Positions 11,050 to 22,329 of a DNA stretch of 64,000 nucleotides are shown in pieces. The notes beneath the pieces are model-generated. The model ran no database searches and was not told the origin of the DNA. It saw nothing but the letters and a program-made list of their open reading frames with translations. This DNA is from Hofstenia miamia (Eukaryota > Xenacoelomorpha > Acoela). Position 1 is the first letter of the stretch. Each line of letters begins with the position of its first letter. The stretch spans positions 508,525 to 572,524 of the forward strand of contig SCFE01000009.1 in assembly GCA_004352715.1 (NCBI GenBank), given 5' to 3'. The position numbers and the translations under genes were made by a program.

Positions 11050-11605
11050 CAGTGTAACTAAAAAAAATCTTTATTTATTTTTCAATGTTTCTAGAATCAA
11101 TCGATGTTATTGACTCCAAAAGCAAATTATTTGATTATATTGTCAGAAAAAAGTTGAGTGATCTTACTGTTGATGACAGATTTTCAATTACTATGTAAAA
11201 TTCTGATTTAGGTTTAGTAGATTAGAAATTTAAAAATTGATAACGGAAAGTTGCTTAAACCAAATTCCAAAGTGGTATAGTATGTCTTACAGATTGTTAA
11301 TTTCCTAAGGGCCTTGATAGCAATTACCGTTGGTTTGAAAATCCAATCCTTAATAACTCAGTCAATACTTGTTATATCGATGCGGATTTAGGTATATTAC
11401 ATTGAAAATTAAGAAAAGTTGCTTGAAGCAAAATACACGGTGGCATAGTATTTTGCTTCATTAGGATACTGCTAAGAAATCACTCATAAGCTTGTTTCAG
11501 GCATTATATGACTAAATAATCAACATTTTCAGAACCAACAGAATCCATTTAGTCTAGAAACATTGAAAAATAAAGAACATGAAAAACTGAAATTTTGCTA
11601 CACTG
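11050..11605. mobile_element. Putative MITE with inverted ends
   Basis: The ends read cagtgtaacta (11050 on) and, on the other strand, cagtgtagcaaaa (11605 back). Inside them lies a 22-bp perfect inverted pair at 11074-11095 and 11553-11574. No transposase is present. Two diverged copies of a unit containing aaagttgctt occur between them (about 11180-11300 and 11365-11470). A target duplication could not be defined. Confidence 0.5.
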
Positions 11606-12596
11606 AATAATTACGGCACACTATTAAAAGTTTAAGAAGTCTAAGTGAGGGTGTTAGTTAAAGTGGGCTAAAAACTAAAAATGCGATAGTTTTTAATCAG
11701 GAAATTATAAATCAACGCAATTTAAAGAAACTAAATAGTGCTTCTACATGTGGAATTGATATTTCTATTTAAATAAATATCTTACATGTATATGTTTTAT
11801 GTATTTTTTGTTAACTGTTGCAAAATTTACTTTATTGATTTGGAGGTTTTTATAGATAATTTGCCCCTGTTGAAAGATAGAGATGTTAATATAGATTAAA
11901 AACACAAAAGTGGACGTATATTTCAATTTAACTTAAAATCTATAAATATTAATATTGCAGGTATAATGATTTTAGCCCACTTTAGCCGACTTTTCAGTAA
12001 ACCCTAAGTGATACGGTGCAAAATTTCTAATGGCATACTGTTTTCAAAGAAATATTTTTTAAAAGTAATGTTTTGTGAGATAAATTTTACTGAGGAATTC
12101 ACTTACATACCTAAAAATTCAGAAATGCTAATCTAGATAATGCCATATGATGTTTGTTAACAAAATTATAAATAGGTTTAAAAGAATATTGCTTACCATA
12201 AAATAAAAAAATTGAAGACAGAATTAATCCAAACACTTACATCAACCTAATAAGGTGGAATGTAATGAACTAACTTGCAAATGAAAAGTGAACTTATATT
12301 AACAGCGACCTTAAAAAATTTGCTTACAAAAAATAATGCAAAGAATATTTAATTTTTTCTCAAATATCCAAATAATCTGGTATTTTTGAACATCAATCGC
12401 GCTAATTTTCAATGTTATATGTTAATATATGTGTGCATTTGATATTAATCATACTTTACATTATTGCATAACTTTTTAAAAATTTCAGCAATTCCAGTGA
12501 ATTCTTCAATAAAAACCCGTCAAAACATTATTTTTAACAAATATTCTTTAGAAAAGTCAACGAACTAACGACTAAACTGCATTAAAAGTTAAAAAT
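11606..12596. other. AT-rich intergenic stretch, nothing recognised
   Basis: No coding or repeat structure recognised on either strand. Confidence 0.4.
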
Positions 12597-12990
12597 GATC
12601 GGTAGGTCTAAAATACGAAAAGAAAATTTGTAAACAATAATACGAAAGGGAGATGTGACATGTTAGAAATGAGCATGTCATTATAAATTTTGACTATTAA
12701 TTACTACAAATTATTCAAATGTAAAGTTATTTATCAGTTATGTTTAATATTAACTATTTTAGTCCCTTAAAATTTATTCATTATGCATTTGCTTTCATTT
12801 TCTATTAAATTTATTGTTTTTTTACAAAAATTAGCTGTATTACGTTAATATATTGTAGCCTTATAAAATACGAAAAGGAGTCATTTATTCAGTTTTACTT
12901 TGCATATTTGATTTTTTGGAAGTAAAACCTATTTTTTATTTTTTCTTACTAATTTATCATATATTTCATGCTTCACCAGTGAACACAGTG
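12597..12990 (+). repeat. Left arm of a large imperfect inverted repeat
   Basis: The segment including ggtaggtctaaaatacg, acgaaagggagatgtgacat and cagttatgtttaatattaac recurs in reverse complement between about 17960 and 18935. The arms are diverged and the right arm is interrupted by an N-flanked insert. Confidence 0.6.
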
Positions 12991-13080
12991 GACTGCTGAT
13001 GCTAGGTCGAAGCAACCATCCCTTGATCACCTTCAAAATTGAGTGTTTTTGCGATTACATTGTTTGCATATACACAGTAC

Positions 13081-13387
13081 CCCAGTAAACATAGAACTGT
13101 TGTAACGACGTCGTTTTTGTGGTGTATTGGCGTTTAATAGCCATTAAATTGTTTGAGTGGCATTTATAGTGCGGATTAGTGGCAGTGTATCATTCCGTCT
13201 AGCAAAAAATATTTAAAAATAGGAATAATTTTAGTATTATGACAATTTGAAGATAAATTTTTTAAAAACTGCATTTTTATTGATAGTTTGTTGTTTTATT
13301 GTGAAAAGACGTTGTTTTGTAATGTTGTTTTAGTGCCATTATTATGCCGTTCAGCAATGTCATTATGACAGTTCTATGTTTACTGGG
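13081..13387. mobile_element. MITE with perfect 19-bp terminal inverted repeats
   Basis: The left end cccagtaaacatagaactg (13081-13099) and right end cagttctatgtttactggg (13369-13387) are exact reverse complements. The 307-bp element has no ORF. The only matching flank is the dinucleotide AC on both sides (13079-13080 and 13388-13389), so the superfamily stays open. The LINE sequence starts right after it. Confidence 0.8.
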
Positions 13388-13751
13388 ACTTTCCAACTCT
13401 ATACTTTTCTTTGTTCTCACCTATAATCCACCAGTTTCTTCTCAATATTGCTGTGAGCCTACAGAACTCGTCAAATAGTTCAATGATCTTTTCAGCATGC
13501 ATAATAAACTGAAAGTTGATCAATGCCTATCCGGAAAATTCTTCATTCTTGGGGATTTAAACATGCCAAATANAGATCTCCTCGGAGACAACATCGGAGC
13601 GTACAATAAGATCTAGAGAGCATGAGAAGCAAATTTCCAAAATTGATGGGGAAATGTTGCACTCTTACTTTATGGCAACCACGAAAATGCAGCACAATGC
13701 GTTCGAAAAATAATCTCCTGAAACAAAAACATTGATAAGAAAAACTGCTAN

Positions 13752-14670
13752 GTTCAATGATCTTTTCAGCATGCATAATAAACTGAAAGTTGATCAATGC
13801 CTATCCGGAAAATTCTTCATTCTTGGGGATTTAAACATGCCAAATACTTGTTTCACTAACTTCACCAGCTCAAACAGCTATAATCAAGAATTGGTAGGTG
13901 CTTTTTATGAACTCAAACTTCAGCAACTTGTTACCTCCGCCACACATATCTCTGGTAATGTGTTAGATGTAGTTCTTGTAGACAACCTTGATAGTACTCA
14001 TGTTACAGTTGGGGAATTAACTTACTCGGATCATTTCCCTGTGTGTATAATCATTACCACACTGACACATGGCTGTGACAGTGTTTCTGCACACAAAGTT
14101 TTCTCTCAATCACAATTCAATCCCAACCACTCCAACATTGCTTCTCATTTTTGTTACAAGCAACTTCTCTACTATGACAACCTATCTGTGAATTTCATTT
14201 CTGATTGGTATAGTCTTGTTTTTGAGACCTTTAAACACCCATGTCCCCTGAAAGCAAAGTGCAGAAGTTTGTTCCCTTACTACTATACCTTGAGCACCAT
14301 TCACATTGCCAACAAATTGCACACAGCTGAAAAGAATTCTTACAATCCTTGTTACATAAACCTCCTCAACAATGACTTTATGAATGTGGTATATCTGGAT
14401 AAACAAGCCCTATTTTACTCCCTCTTAACCCGAAATCCTCTCACAACTGCTTCTGTTTCATTCAATCTCTTAAATGCAGTGAATGCCTACCTTCATCATT
14501 ATACCTTGACAATACTCACTACAGTAGCAATACTGCCATTGCTAATGCTTTCAATGATTACTTTATTTCTATTTATCAGCAGCATGCCCCATGCTTTTCC
14601 CCTTTTGATGAAACTCATGTTGGTCCTGTCAAACTTGCTGATTTATCATGGACTACCTCAGATGTATTGA
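13752..14670 (+). pseudogene. LINE endonuclease C-terminal half
   Basis: The frame contains FFILGDLNMPNTCF (GDxN motif) and ELTYSDHFPVCIIITT (SDH motif), both catalytic blocks of APE-type endonucleases, followed by the usual spacer before RT. It ends in TGA at 14668-14670, where the RT frame starts one base off. The preceding 13395-13572 carries an earlier start of the same domain up to GDLNMPN. Confidence 0.82.
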
Positions 14671-16163
14671 TTTCACTTTCCCAACTCAAAACATGTGCCA
14701 ATACTAACAATCCTTTGCCAACATTTTTCCTCAAGCATTGTCATGATGTCCTGGCTCCTCTAGTGGAAAAACTATTTTATTTTGTCATGAAAATGTATAC
14801 TTGGCCATCAATTTGGAAATGTGCTTTTGTCACTCCTATAATGAAATCTGGCAATGCAGAGAACATTAGAAATTATTGACCCATAAGTCTCTTACCTTCC
14901 CTTTCATTAATACTTAAATGCTTTATTTTTTACTTTCTTTACCCTGGACTCAGTTCCAAGCTCTCAAAGCAACAACACAGTTTTGTGAAAGGAAAGTCTA
15001 TGGTAACCCAACTTGTTCAATATCTTGACGCTCTTTACCACAATAAAAACTCAAATCAACCCACAGAGTCTGTGTACTTTGACTTCAGTAAAGCTTTCAA
15101 CTGTGTGCCTCACCATTTGCTCTTAAAGAAACTCAAACAGTTTGGTCTTGACAAAGAATTCATTGAATTAATATCTTCATATCTCTCCTTCCATAGTCAA
15201 TGTGTGATTTACAACAATACCCACTCTGAAGCTAAGTTTATTACCAGCAGTGTCCCACAGGGCAGTATTCTGCGCCCTCTTCTGTTTGTAATTTTTATTA
15301 ATGATTTAATCACATTGCCACTGAGTTCTCATTGCTTTGCTTATGCAGATGACAGTAAACTAACCAATGCAATTACTCAGTGTGATCTTCAGCCTGACAT
15401 TAATCATTTCTTGGCATGGTCAGCTTCAAATCATTTGTCCTTTAATTCTGGGAAGTGCTTGGTAATCAACTTTCTTGCAAATAACTCCTGTAACTACTTT
15501 CTCAGCAACTTCCATATTCCCACAATTACACACATCAAAGATCTAGGAGTTGTTCTAACCTCTGATTTAAAATGGAACAAACATATTGACTTGTGTTTGA
15601 GCTCAGCTAATAAAGCATTTTTCTTCCTTAAACAAAATGTACCTATTAATATATACTCCAATGTAAAAAGACATTATTATGTAACATGTGTCTTACCAAT
15701 TTTGATATATGCTTCTCAGACATGGTATCCTTCATCCTTGCATCATGACAAACTTGAGCGTTTTCAGCAGAGGTGCTTGTGTTGGGTCACTGGTGCTCAG
15801 AACTACACATCTCAACTCAAATTGTCTTCACTTTGGCCGATATCCTTCTTACTTCAATATCATGATCTCATGTTTTTACATAAATGTCTTTTGGGCAAGC
15901 TGGACTTTCCCATCTTTGATTTTATAAATATAAAGATACCCAGTTGCTGTTTCAGAATGGACAACATCATACAACTTGAGACCAAATGGATGTCCAAGAA
16001 ACCTGCATGTGATAAAGTTTTCTTTCAAAGAACTGTGAAGCTGGCAAATTCTTTGGCTGTCAGGAGAATAGCTTTCATTGATAAACACAGTTTTTCATCA
16101 GACATTAAAATGCACATAGACTCTAATGTCCATGTATTCTCTACCCATTGTCACTCCATATAA
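14667..16163 (+). pseudogene. LINE reverse transcriptase
   Basis: RT motifs in order: FVTPIMKSGN, NY-stop-PISLL (arginine codon changed to TGA at 14877-14879), VYFDFSKAFNCVPHHLLLKK, SSVPQGSILRPLLFVIFIND, YADD at 15342-15353, and HIKDLGVVLTSDLKW. The thumb region with LPILIYASQTWYPSS and a C-terminal tail ending at 16161-16163 follow. The segment 14985-16163 is one 392-codon frame. Two lesions upstream make it inactive as it stands. Confidence 0.88.
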
Positions 16164-16261
16164 GTGTTTTTATTATACTTTCTTGAAAGTAAATAAATTC
16201 TTTCAGTAGTAGTAGTGGTAGTAGTGGTAGTAGTAGTAGTAGTATTCAAAGTTTTATCTAC

Positions 16262-16430
16262 TTTTCACTAAAATTACTAAAATATGAAAGGGAGCTAATT
16301 TATGGTAATTACAATGAATTTTTCAAATAGTTGGGAATTATAATGTAATTTAATGCATTTTTAATTGTTTTCTATATTTATTGTTGTGATTTTGCTGTAT
16401 ATTTCATAATTTTTCCAGAATTCATCTCCC
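16262..16430 (+). repeat. About 170-bp dispersed unit containing aatttaatgcatttttaatt
   Basis: A unit bounded by ctccctttcactaaattact-like sequence. A second start follows at 16430, and inverted copies lie at 16735-16892 and 17786-17960. All are AT-rich and non-coding. It could be the 3' UTR or a satellite of the neighbouring LINE. Confidence 0.55.
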
Positions 16431-16604
16431 TTTCACTAAATTACTAAAATACGAAAAGGAACTAAGGCACTACTAAAAAAACCATAAAAGAATTTCCTTT
16501 TTTGTTTATTTGTACAATGTTTTAACTTTTGTACATTACCCTTAGTATCATTTATACATGTATGTGCCTTTTCTATTCAATAAAATTAGGTAATAGATTG
16601 TTTG

Positions 16605-16672
16605 CAGATTCATGTTGTGTGGAACACTACCATCTTGCATGGTAAAATACAGGTTTAACTCCTGTCAAGTCC
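16605..16672 (+). repeat. tRNA-like sequence, SINE-type, copy 1
   Basis: A 5-bp stem TACCA/TGGTA with loop tcttgca (16628-16644) is followed four bases later by a T-arm ACAGG-TTTAACT-CCTGT (16649-16665). The T-loop resembles a Pol III B box. The position after T54 and the lack of a clear acceptor stem argue against a working tRNA. The same block with gattcat upstream recurs at 17150-17220 and, inverted, at 51187-51250. Confidence 0.45.
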
Positions 16673-16734
16673 CTAGCATAAAATATTTCAATAGCTTCAC
16701 TCCTTCACTGATTTTATTTCAAATGTATTAGTAA

Positions 16735-16892
16735 CCTATATTTTTAGTAATTTACTGAAAGGAAGATAGTTCTGGAAAAACTATTAAAAAAAATACAAAG
16801 TCACTATGAAAAAAGAAGAAAACAACTGAGAATGCATTAAAGTGAATTATAATTCCTAAATATTTGAAAAATTCATTGTAATTACCATAAAN
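16735..16892 (-). repeat. Inverted copy of the 170-bp unit
   Basis: In reverse complement it shares ttatggtaattacaatgaat and the ttaatgcatt core with 16262-16430. It ends exactly at a single N at 16892. Confidence 0.5.
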
Positions 16893-17149
16893 GCCCATAG
16901 AAGAACTGAAGAGGAAGCATCATACGACTCCGTCACCTAAACAGTGATAGTAAATGTTCAGTTATTTAATTAACATAACTAGTTAATAAGAGAGAAAAGT
17001 TTGACGGTTCAACAACTTGGTAACTCCTCGCCCGCAATTTACCAAGTACTAATTATCAGTAATAAGACACAGCACAAATAGGCCAGGCAGAGGATGTTAC
17101 ACTAATAATATCATTTTGTCTAACTCATATATTTTTATAAATTATTTTA

Positions 17150-17480
17150 CAGATTCATATTGTAAATCAACACAGTCATTTCTAATATGGAAAATTATAG
17201 GTTTGAATCCTGTTGGATCTGCTTATTTAAATGCTCTTTTATTTTTCTAAACAAAAAACCTGAAATAGTATATCTACAGGCATATCAAATAAAAAATCTG
17301 AAACTGCAATTAGTTCTGAATTATACAAATTTTTGGATTATTGTATTTGTAAATAGTAAACCATTGTGATGTATTATTATGAGTCTTGCAGAATTTTGTC
17401 CCCTGAATAAAATACTCAAGTATTAATAGTTCAAATGCAGGGCTGTCATGAGACAGCTTACTCTCACTTGTTGTTGCCAT
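17150..17480 (+). repeat. tRNA-like SINE copy 2 with conserved 3' body
   Basis: It has a T-arm ATAGG-TTTGAAT-CCTGT at 17197-17213 (one wobble pair) with the block gattcatattgtaaatc upstream. The downstream body (tgcttatttaaatgctcttt through gcagggctgtcatgagaca) recurs at about 51560-51780, so the unit extends well beyond a tRNA. Confidence 0.5.
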
Positions 17481-17596
17481 GTTAATTCTAATTAGAGTAC
17501 CAAAGGAATACAAAACATTACATTCAATATTTACAAAATAAGCAAATCTTGATGACTGTTAAAAGAAATAAAATAGGCTACCACATTAACAACTAA

Positions 17597-17712
17597 TGTA
17601 GAGTCACTCAGGGAAAATTCGTGATTATTTATTTTTATCTTTTTTTGTATTAATGTCATCATGACATAAGAGTTATTATATTTCGTTATTTCGAGCTCAG
17701 GTTTACGAAAGA
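17597..17712 (+). mobile_element. Ty3/Gypsy LTR 5' fragment
   Basis: Begins TGTAGAGTCACTCAGGG and matches the LTR start at 20255 for about 115 bp up to gagctcaggttta. It then joins an inverted LINE fragment, so it is a broken solo piece. Confidence 0.6.
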
Positions 17713-17785
17713 AACAGTTCTTTGAAAGAAAACTTTATCACATGCAGGTTTCTTGGACATCCATTTGGTCTCAAGTTGAATCCTA
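17713..17785 (-). pseudogene. Inverted fragment of the CR1-like LINE tail
   Basis: Reverse complement of about 15971-16037 (the piece encoding TKWMSKKPACDKVFFQRT), followed by an inverted copy of the 170-bp unit. The intervening 16040-16320 is missing here. Confidence 0.7.
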
Positions 17786-18935
17786 GAAAAGCTATGAAAA
17801 ATACAGTGAAATCACAAAAAATAACTATAAAAAACAATTAAAAATGCATTAAATTACATTATAATTCTTAAATAATTGAAGAATTCATCAAAATTACCAT
17901 AAATTAGCTTCCTTGTGTATTTTAGTAATTTAGTGAAAGGGAGATGAAATTCAGAACTGTCAAGAAATATGATAAGTTAGTAAGTGCAAAAAATGAGTAA
18001 ATTTCCAAAAAAAATAACATATGCAAAGCAAAAATGGAAAAATCACTCCCTTTTGTATTTTATTAGCATACTATGTATTAAAGAAAAATGACTAATCTTT
18101 GTAAAAACAATATAATTAATAGAAAATAAAATCTAATGCATAATGAATAAGTAATAGATGATTAAAATGGTTAATATTAAACATAACTGACACAACTTGA
18201 CACTTCAATAATTGATAGTAAGGTAGTTGACAGTTCAGATGAAATTATATATTGACATGCTTATNAACACCAGACTGGACCAAATTTTTTTACCTAAGAA
18301 AAATTAATAACTAGTTATTTAAAACAATTGAAATAATACCTGCATTGATGAATGTACATTGTATGTTTCGGCTGCTTCCCCAAAAAAAATCTGTCATATG
18401 TTTCCCAAAGCTAAATAGGAGAATCTCTTCATGACTTTATTTTTCATCAAAAACATGAGTTAAACATAATTTTCTAATTGAAACATATGGAATGATCAGA
18501 AAAGTATTTATCCAAAAAATGCATAAAAACAATTGGACACACATAAAACAAATATGTCAGTAATTCTGATGCCTAAATTGTTTTAGATGAGAAAGGTTTC
18601 TTGGCTTACGAACAATTTCACAAGTTTGGTTGAAATAACTAACAAGAGGCTACGACTGACACCTAACAACACCTGATGATTAAAATCAATCACAACAACA
18701 AAGGCAAATCAACATAACCATGTAGGATTGATGGGCCATTAAATAAAAAATACAGTGAACTTAAAGTGCCAGATTCAGCACATGCTAANACTTGACACTT
18801 CAATAATTGATAGTAAGGTAGTTGACAGTTCAGATGAAATTATATATTGACATGCTTATTTCTAACATGTCACATCTCCCTTTCGTATTTTTGTTTACAA
18901 ATTTACCTTGGTTTTTAGACCTACACATGATCAGC
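17786..18935 (-). repeat. Right arm of the large inverted repeat, with N-flanked insert
   Basis: 17786-17960 is an inverted 170-bp unit and 17960-18935 is the inverted counterpart of 12597-12990. The counterpart is continuous only if 18265-18789 (bounded by single Ns and by two copies of a 68-bp sequence) is removed. Confidence 0.55.
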
Positions 18936-19898
18936 AAACTAGTCACCACTATTTAAACAATTGTCAAGAAGCAAAAATGGTAACTGTCAAATGTTCATTT
19001 GATTATTAGTTTTGCAAATTTAGTTTTGAATCAAGGAAAGTGAAAATCCATTGAAATTTTGTTGTTGTAAATAACAAAATTTTAATGACTTTAATAAATT
19101 CAAAACTGTGTGCTTCAAGTTCGAGACCTTGAGAAAAGAGCTGTGATAAAACTATTGCATGAATATTAGTATTATTTTTAGTCAAATTCATATTCAAGTA
19201 TTTCTGTTGTGTATACAAACATTTTTTTTGAAAAAAGTTTTGAGTTTGTGGAAATTCCTTTTGAAATTCAGTATCAACATTTGCAAGCCAGGACAATGCC
19301 TGCATATATGTACCTTGACTATCTCCAACATGGTACTTAATGATAAGGTCTTTATAATAAACATGCAATATTTTATGGATGACTGAAATTTAACCCTAGA
19401 TAGTTTGCTTTTAAACTTCTAGCCATAATGCATCCTACCACAACACAAAGATTGCAACAGTATTGCATGCTATTTTCAAAAAAACCACATTTGCTACTAT
19501 ACAGTAAACCAATACATTTTGTGATACATTCCTTTTCAAATTCTGACTGCTTTACCCAATTTCTTGACTGTAGGGACTTAAGGCCATGTTTTTCTTTTGG
19601 AAGTGGCCCAGTTCAGCATTTATTTTGGGTTTTAAATGAATTAGTTTGCAATAAATAGCTATCAATAATTACTTAGGTGACACAGGGCTGATTTTTTGAA
19701 CATTGGTATTGCTACAAGAACTCTAGATATACTAATCTACCCAGGTTTGCTCTAACAAATCAAAAGACTGAAAGGTTAAAAACAGTAACAAGTTGGAGGG
19801 GCAGCATTGGTGTATTGTGTGAATTGGTCTATGTTATTTAAAAGACACACTCAAAAGTTGAGTGAGCCTTTTTCCAATTGAGAAAATTTTGATTTATT
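18936..19898. other. AT-rich stretch, nothing recognised
   Basis: Short frames on both strands at 19000-19390 show no family motif. No repeat identified. Confidence 0.4.
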
Positions 19899-20254
19899 GA
19901 ATTGAAAAAACTATAGTTTCATTTCAGTTTTCTAATGCAGCATGTATTGCAATCAATTATATATCTCTTTAGCTTGACAGCTAAAATAGCAACATTAGTT
20001 GCTTTTTTAGTTGTATTATGAAACAAGTCCCACAAAGTATTGAATGTGTCATCAATATCACAATTGCTCACTTTTCATTGAATAAGAATATAGAATTGAA
20101 AAAACTATATGTACTTTCATTTCTGTTTTGTACTGCAGCATGTTTGCAATCAATTATGTATCTCTTTAGCTTGACAGCTAAAATAGCAACATTAGTTGCT
20201 TTGTTAGTTGTATTATGAAAAATTCCCACAAAGTATTGAATGTGTCATCAATAT
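19899..20254 (+). repeat. Tandem duplication, unit about 160-195 bp
   Basis: 19899-20055 and 20094-20254 share gaattgaaaaaactata, agcttgacagctaaaatagc and cacaaagtattgaatgtgtc. The second copy is followed immediately by an LTR start. Confidence 0.8.
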
Positions 20255-20387
20255 TGTAGAGTCACTTGGGGAAATTTCGTGATTATTATTTATTTTTATT
20301 CTTTTTTGTATTAACGTCACCATGACATCAGAGTTATTTCATTTGGTTATTTTGAGCTCAGGTTTACAAAGGAAATCATGTCCCCTC
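20255..20387 (+). mobile_element. Ty3/Gypsy LTR start, running into a gap
   Basis: Starts TGTAGAGTCACTTGGGG, the same first bases as the LTR at 45988-47108, and is cut by the 1000-N gap. Its sense is +, opposite to the gag-pol genes on the far side of the gap. Confidence 0.6.
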
Positions 20388-21387
20388 NNNNNNNNNNNNN
20401 NNNNNNNNNNNNNNNNNNNNNNNNNNNNNNNNNNNNNNNNNNNNNNNNNNNNNNNNNNNNNNNNNNNNNNNNNNNNNNNNNNNNNNNNNNNNNNNNNNNN
20501 NNNNNNNNNNNNNNNNNNNNNNNNNNNNNNNNNNNNNNNNNNNNNNNNNNNNNNNNNNNNNNNNNNNNNNNNNNNNNNNNNNNNNNNNNNNNNNNNNNNN
20601 NNNNNNNNNNNNNNNNNNNNNNNNNNNNNNNNNNNNNNNNNNNNNNNNNNNNNNNNNNNNNNNNNNNNNNNNNNNNNNNNNNNNNNNNNNNNNNNNNNNN
20701 NNNNNNNNNNNNNNNNNNNNNNNNNNNNNNNNNNNNNNNNNNNNNNNNNNNNNNNNNNNNNNNNNNNNNNNNNNNNNNNNNNNNNNNNNNNNNNNNNNNN
20801 NNNNNNNNNNNNNNNNNNNNNNNNNNNNNNNNNNNNNNNNNNNNNNNNNNNNNNNNNNNNNNNNNNNNNNNNNNNNNNNNNNNNNNNNNNNNNNNNNNNN
20901 NNNNNNNNNNNNNNNNNNNNNNNNNNNNNNNNNNNNNNNNNNNNNNNNNNNNNNNNNNNNNNNNNNNNNNNNNNNNNNNNNNNNNNNNNNNNNNNNNNNN
21001 NNNNNNNNNNNNNNNNNNNNNNNNNNNNNNNNNNNNNNNNNNNNNNNNNNNNNNNNNNNNNNNNNNNNNNNNNNNNNNNNNNNNNNNNNNNNNNNNNNNN
21101 NNNNNNNNNNNNNNNNNNNNNNNNNNNNNNNNNNNNNNNNNNNNNNNNNNNNNNNNNNNNNNNNNNNNNNNNNNNNNNNNNNNNNNNNNNNNNNNNNNNN
21201 NNNNNNNNNNNNNNNNNNNNNNNNNNNNNNNNNNNNNNNNNNNNNNNNNNNNNNNNNNNNNNNNNNNNNNNNNNNNNNNNNNNNNNNNNNNNNNNNNNNN
21301 NNNNNNNNNNNNNNNNNNNNNNNNNNNNNNNNNNNNNNNNNNNNNNNNNNNNNNNNNNNNNNNNNNNNNNNNNNNNNNNNNNNNNNN
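20388..21387. other. Assembly gap, 1000 N
   Basis: Exactly 1000 Ns, so the size is probably a default value. Confidence 0.99.
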
Positions 21388-21486
21388 TGATATTTGAGAA
21401 TAGGCAGAGTGATAAAGAATAATGAAATTCTCCATTCTGTAATGAAGGCTCTCTATTACGTCGGGGATACTGTCTTCATGTTCTTC

Positions 21487-21990
21487 TCAGAGAATTATTA
21501 CAAGACATATTCTTTCAACATTTGCTATTCTATACTCAATCTCAATCTGCTCCATGATGTTATCATCCTGTACTTCATGAATACGTAAAAAATAGATAAC
21601 AAGAAGGTTTGGGAAGTCTATATTCACACACTTGAAGCTTCGAATTATGCTACCAATTTTTAGAATCTTGCATAAATTATAGATTGAGCAATCTTCGTCA
21701 AAGGAAGTATGCACTGTACTGCGCCAATATGAACAGGTAATACCTTCAAGCATACTGGAATCATAGCATATTATGGAATTTATTTGTGGACGTCTTTCAA
21801 CGTCAATTATAAAAGGTATTATGTCAATAGAACAGCTTAGCTTTTTATCGTTATATGTCCATTGTAATTGAGTCTGTGTCTCCTCTGAAATGTCATCACG
21901 AATGTAATGCACTGCTCGACGTGGAGCTGTGAAATAAGGGTGTAAGGTATCCTCACCAACTGTGGACATCCTTTGCTTGCATTCTTCCAT
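21487..21990 (-). CDS. ORF3 after integrase, unknown (possible envelope-like)
   Basis: 167 codons without a stop, in the place where env sits in errantivirus-like Gypsy elements. It has several cysteines and a ITCSYWRSTVH motif but no signal peptide or membrane segment that I can see. The N-terminal side continues in another frame up to about 22330 (proline- and serine-rich). The second Gypsy family has an ORF in the same place (48143-49250) with WWRST. Function not known; calling it envelope-like rests on position only. Confidence 0.5.
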   Translation of the reverse strand: MEECKQRMSTVGEDTLHPYFTAPRRAVHYIRDDISEETQTQLQWTYNDKKLSCSIDIIPFIIDVERRPQINSIICYDSSMLEGITCSYWRSTVHTSFDEDCSIYNLCKILKIGSIIRSFKCVNIDFPNLLVIYFLRIHEVQDDNIMEQIEIEYRIANVERICLVIIL

Positions 21991-22329
21991 TTTCTGAGAC
22001 CTAACTGATGAAGTAACGGAAGTATCAGAGGTTGAGGGGCTATGGAATCACTCTTAGGGGATATATTTACACTTTGTATTGCACTAAAAGGGTAACGTAA
22101 AGTTTTAGGTTTTACAGTTTGTGAAGTTGATTGTGCCAGCTCTGCTCACGCGCGTGGAGGTATGTATCCCCCCATGGAGTAGCGAGATGAGGACGGTGTA
22201 GATGCTATCTGCTCACCTAAGCGTGGAGCTACATATTGCCCACACGGTATAGGGTTCTCCTCAGCACCTTCATGTCGTCCTCGTTTGTTGGTATGAGCCT
22301 CATCGCGCCTGGATGAGGAGGAATCGTGA

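Larger units (their letters stand above)
13395..16244 (+). mobile_element. CR1/Jockey-like LINE, 5'-truncated, with (AGT)n tail
   Basis: The element runs from the endonuclease C-terminal half through the whole RT to a simple-repeat tail at 16205-16244 made of AGT with GGT variants. A microsatellite 3' end instead of poly(A) is typical of CR1/L2-type LINEs. The copy is broken by an internal duplicated segment between single Ns at 13573 and 13751, a frame change near 14670, a TGA in NYRPISLL (14877-14879) and a frame change before 14985. It is 5'-truncated, as usual for LINEs. Confidence 0.85.

Noticed and set aside
16605-16672. Functional tRNA gene
   Set aside because: The base before the anticodon position is C instead of T, and no acceptor stem pairs, so it is scored as SINE-like only.
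20322-21435. Long frames made almost wholly of unknown residues
   Set aside because: They translate the 1000-N gap. The same holds for 28199-29439, 39953-41150, 44301-44698 and 46370-46840.
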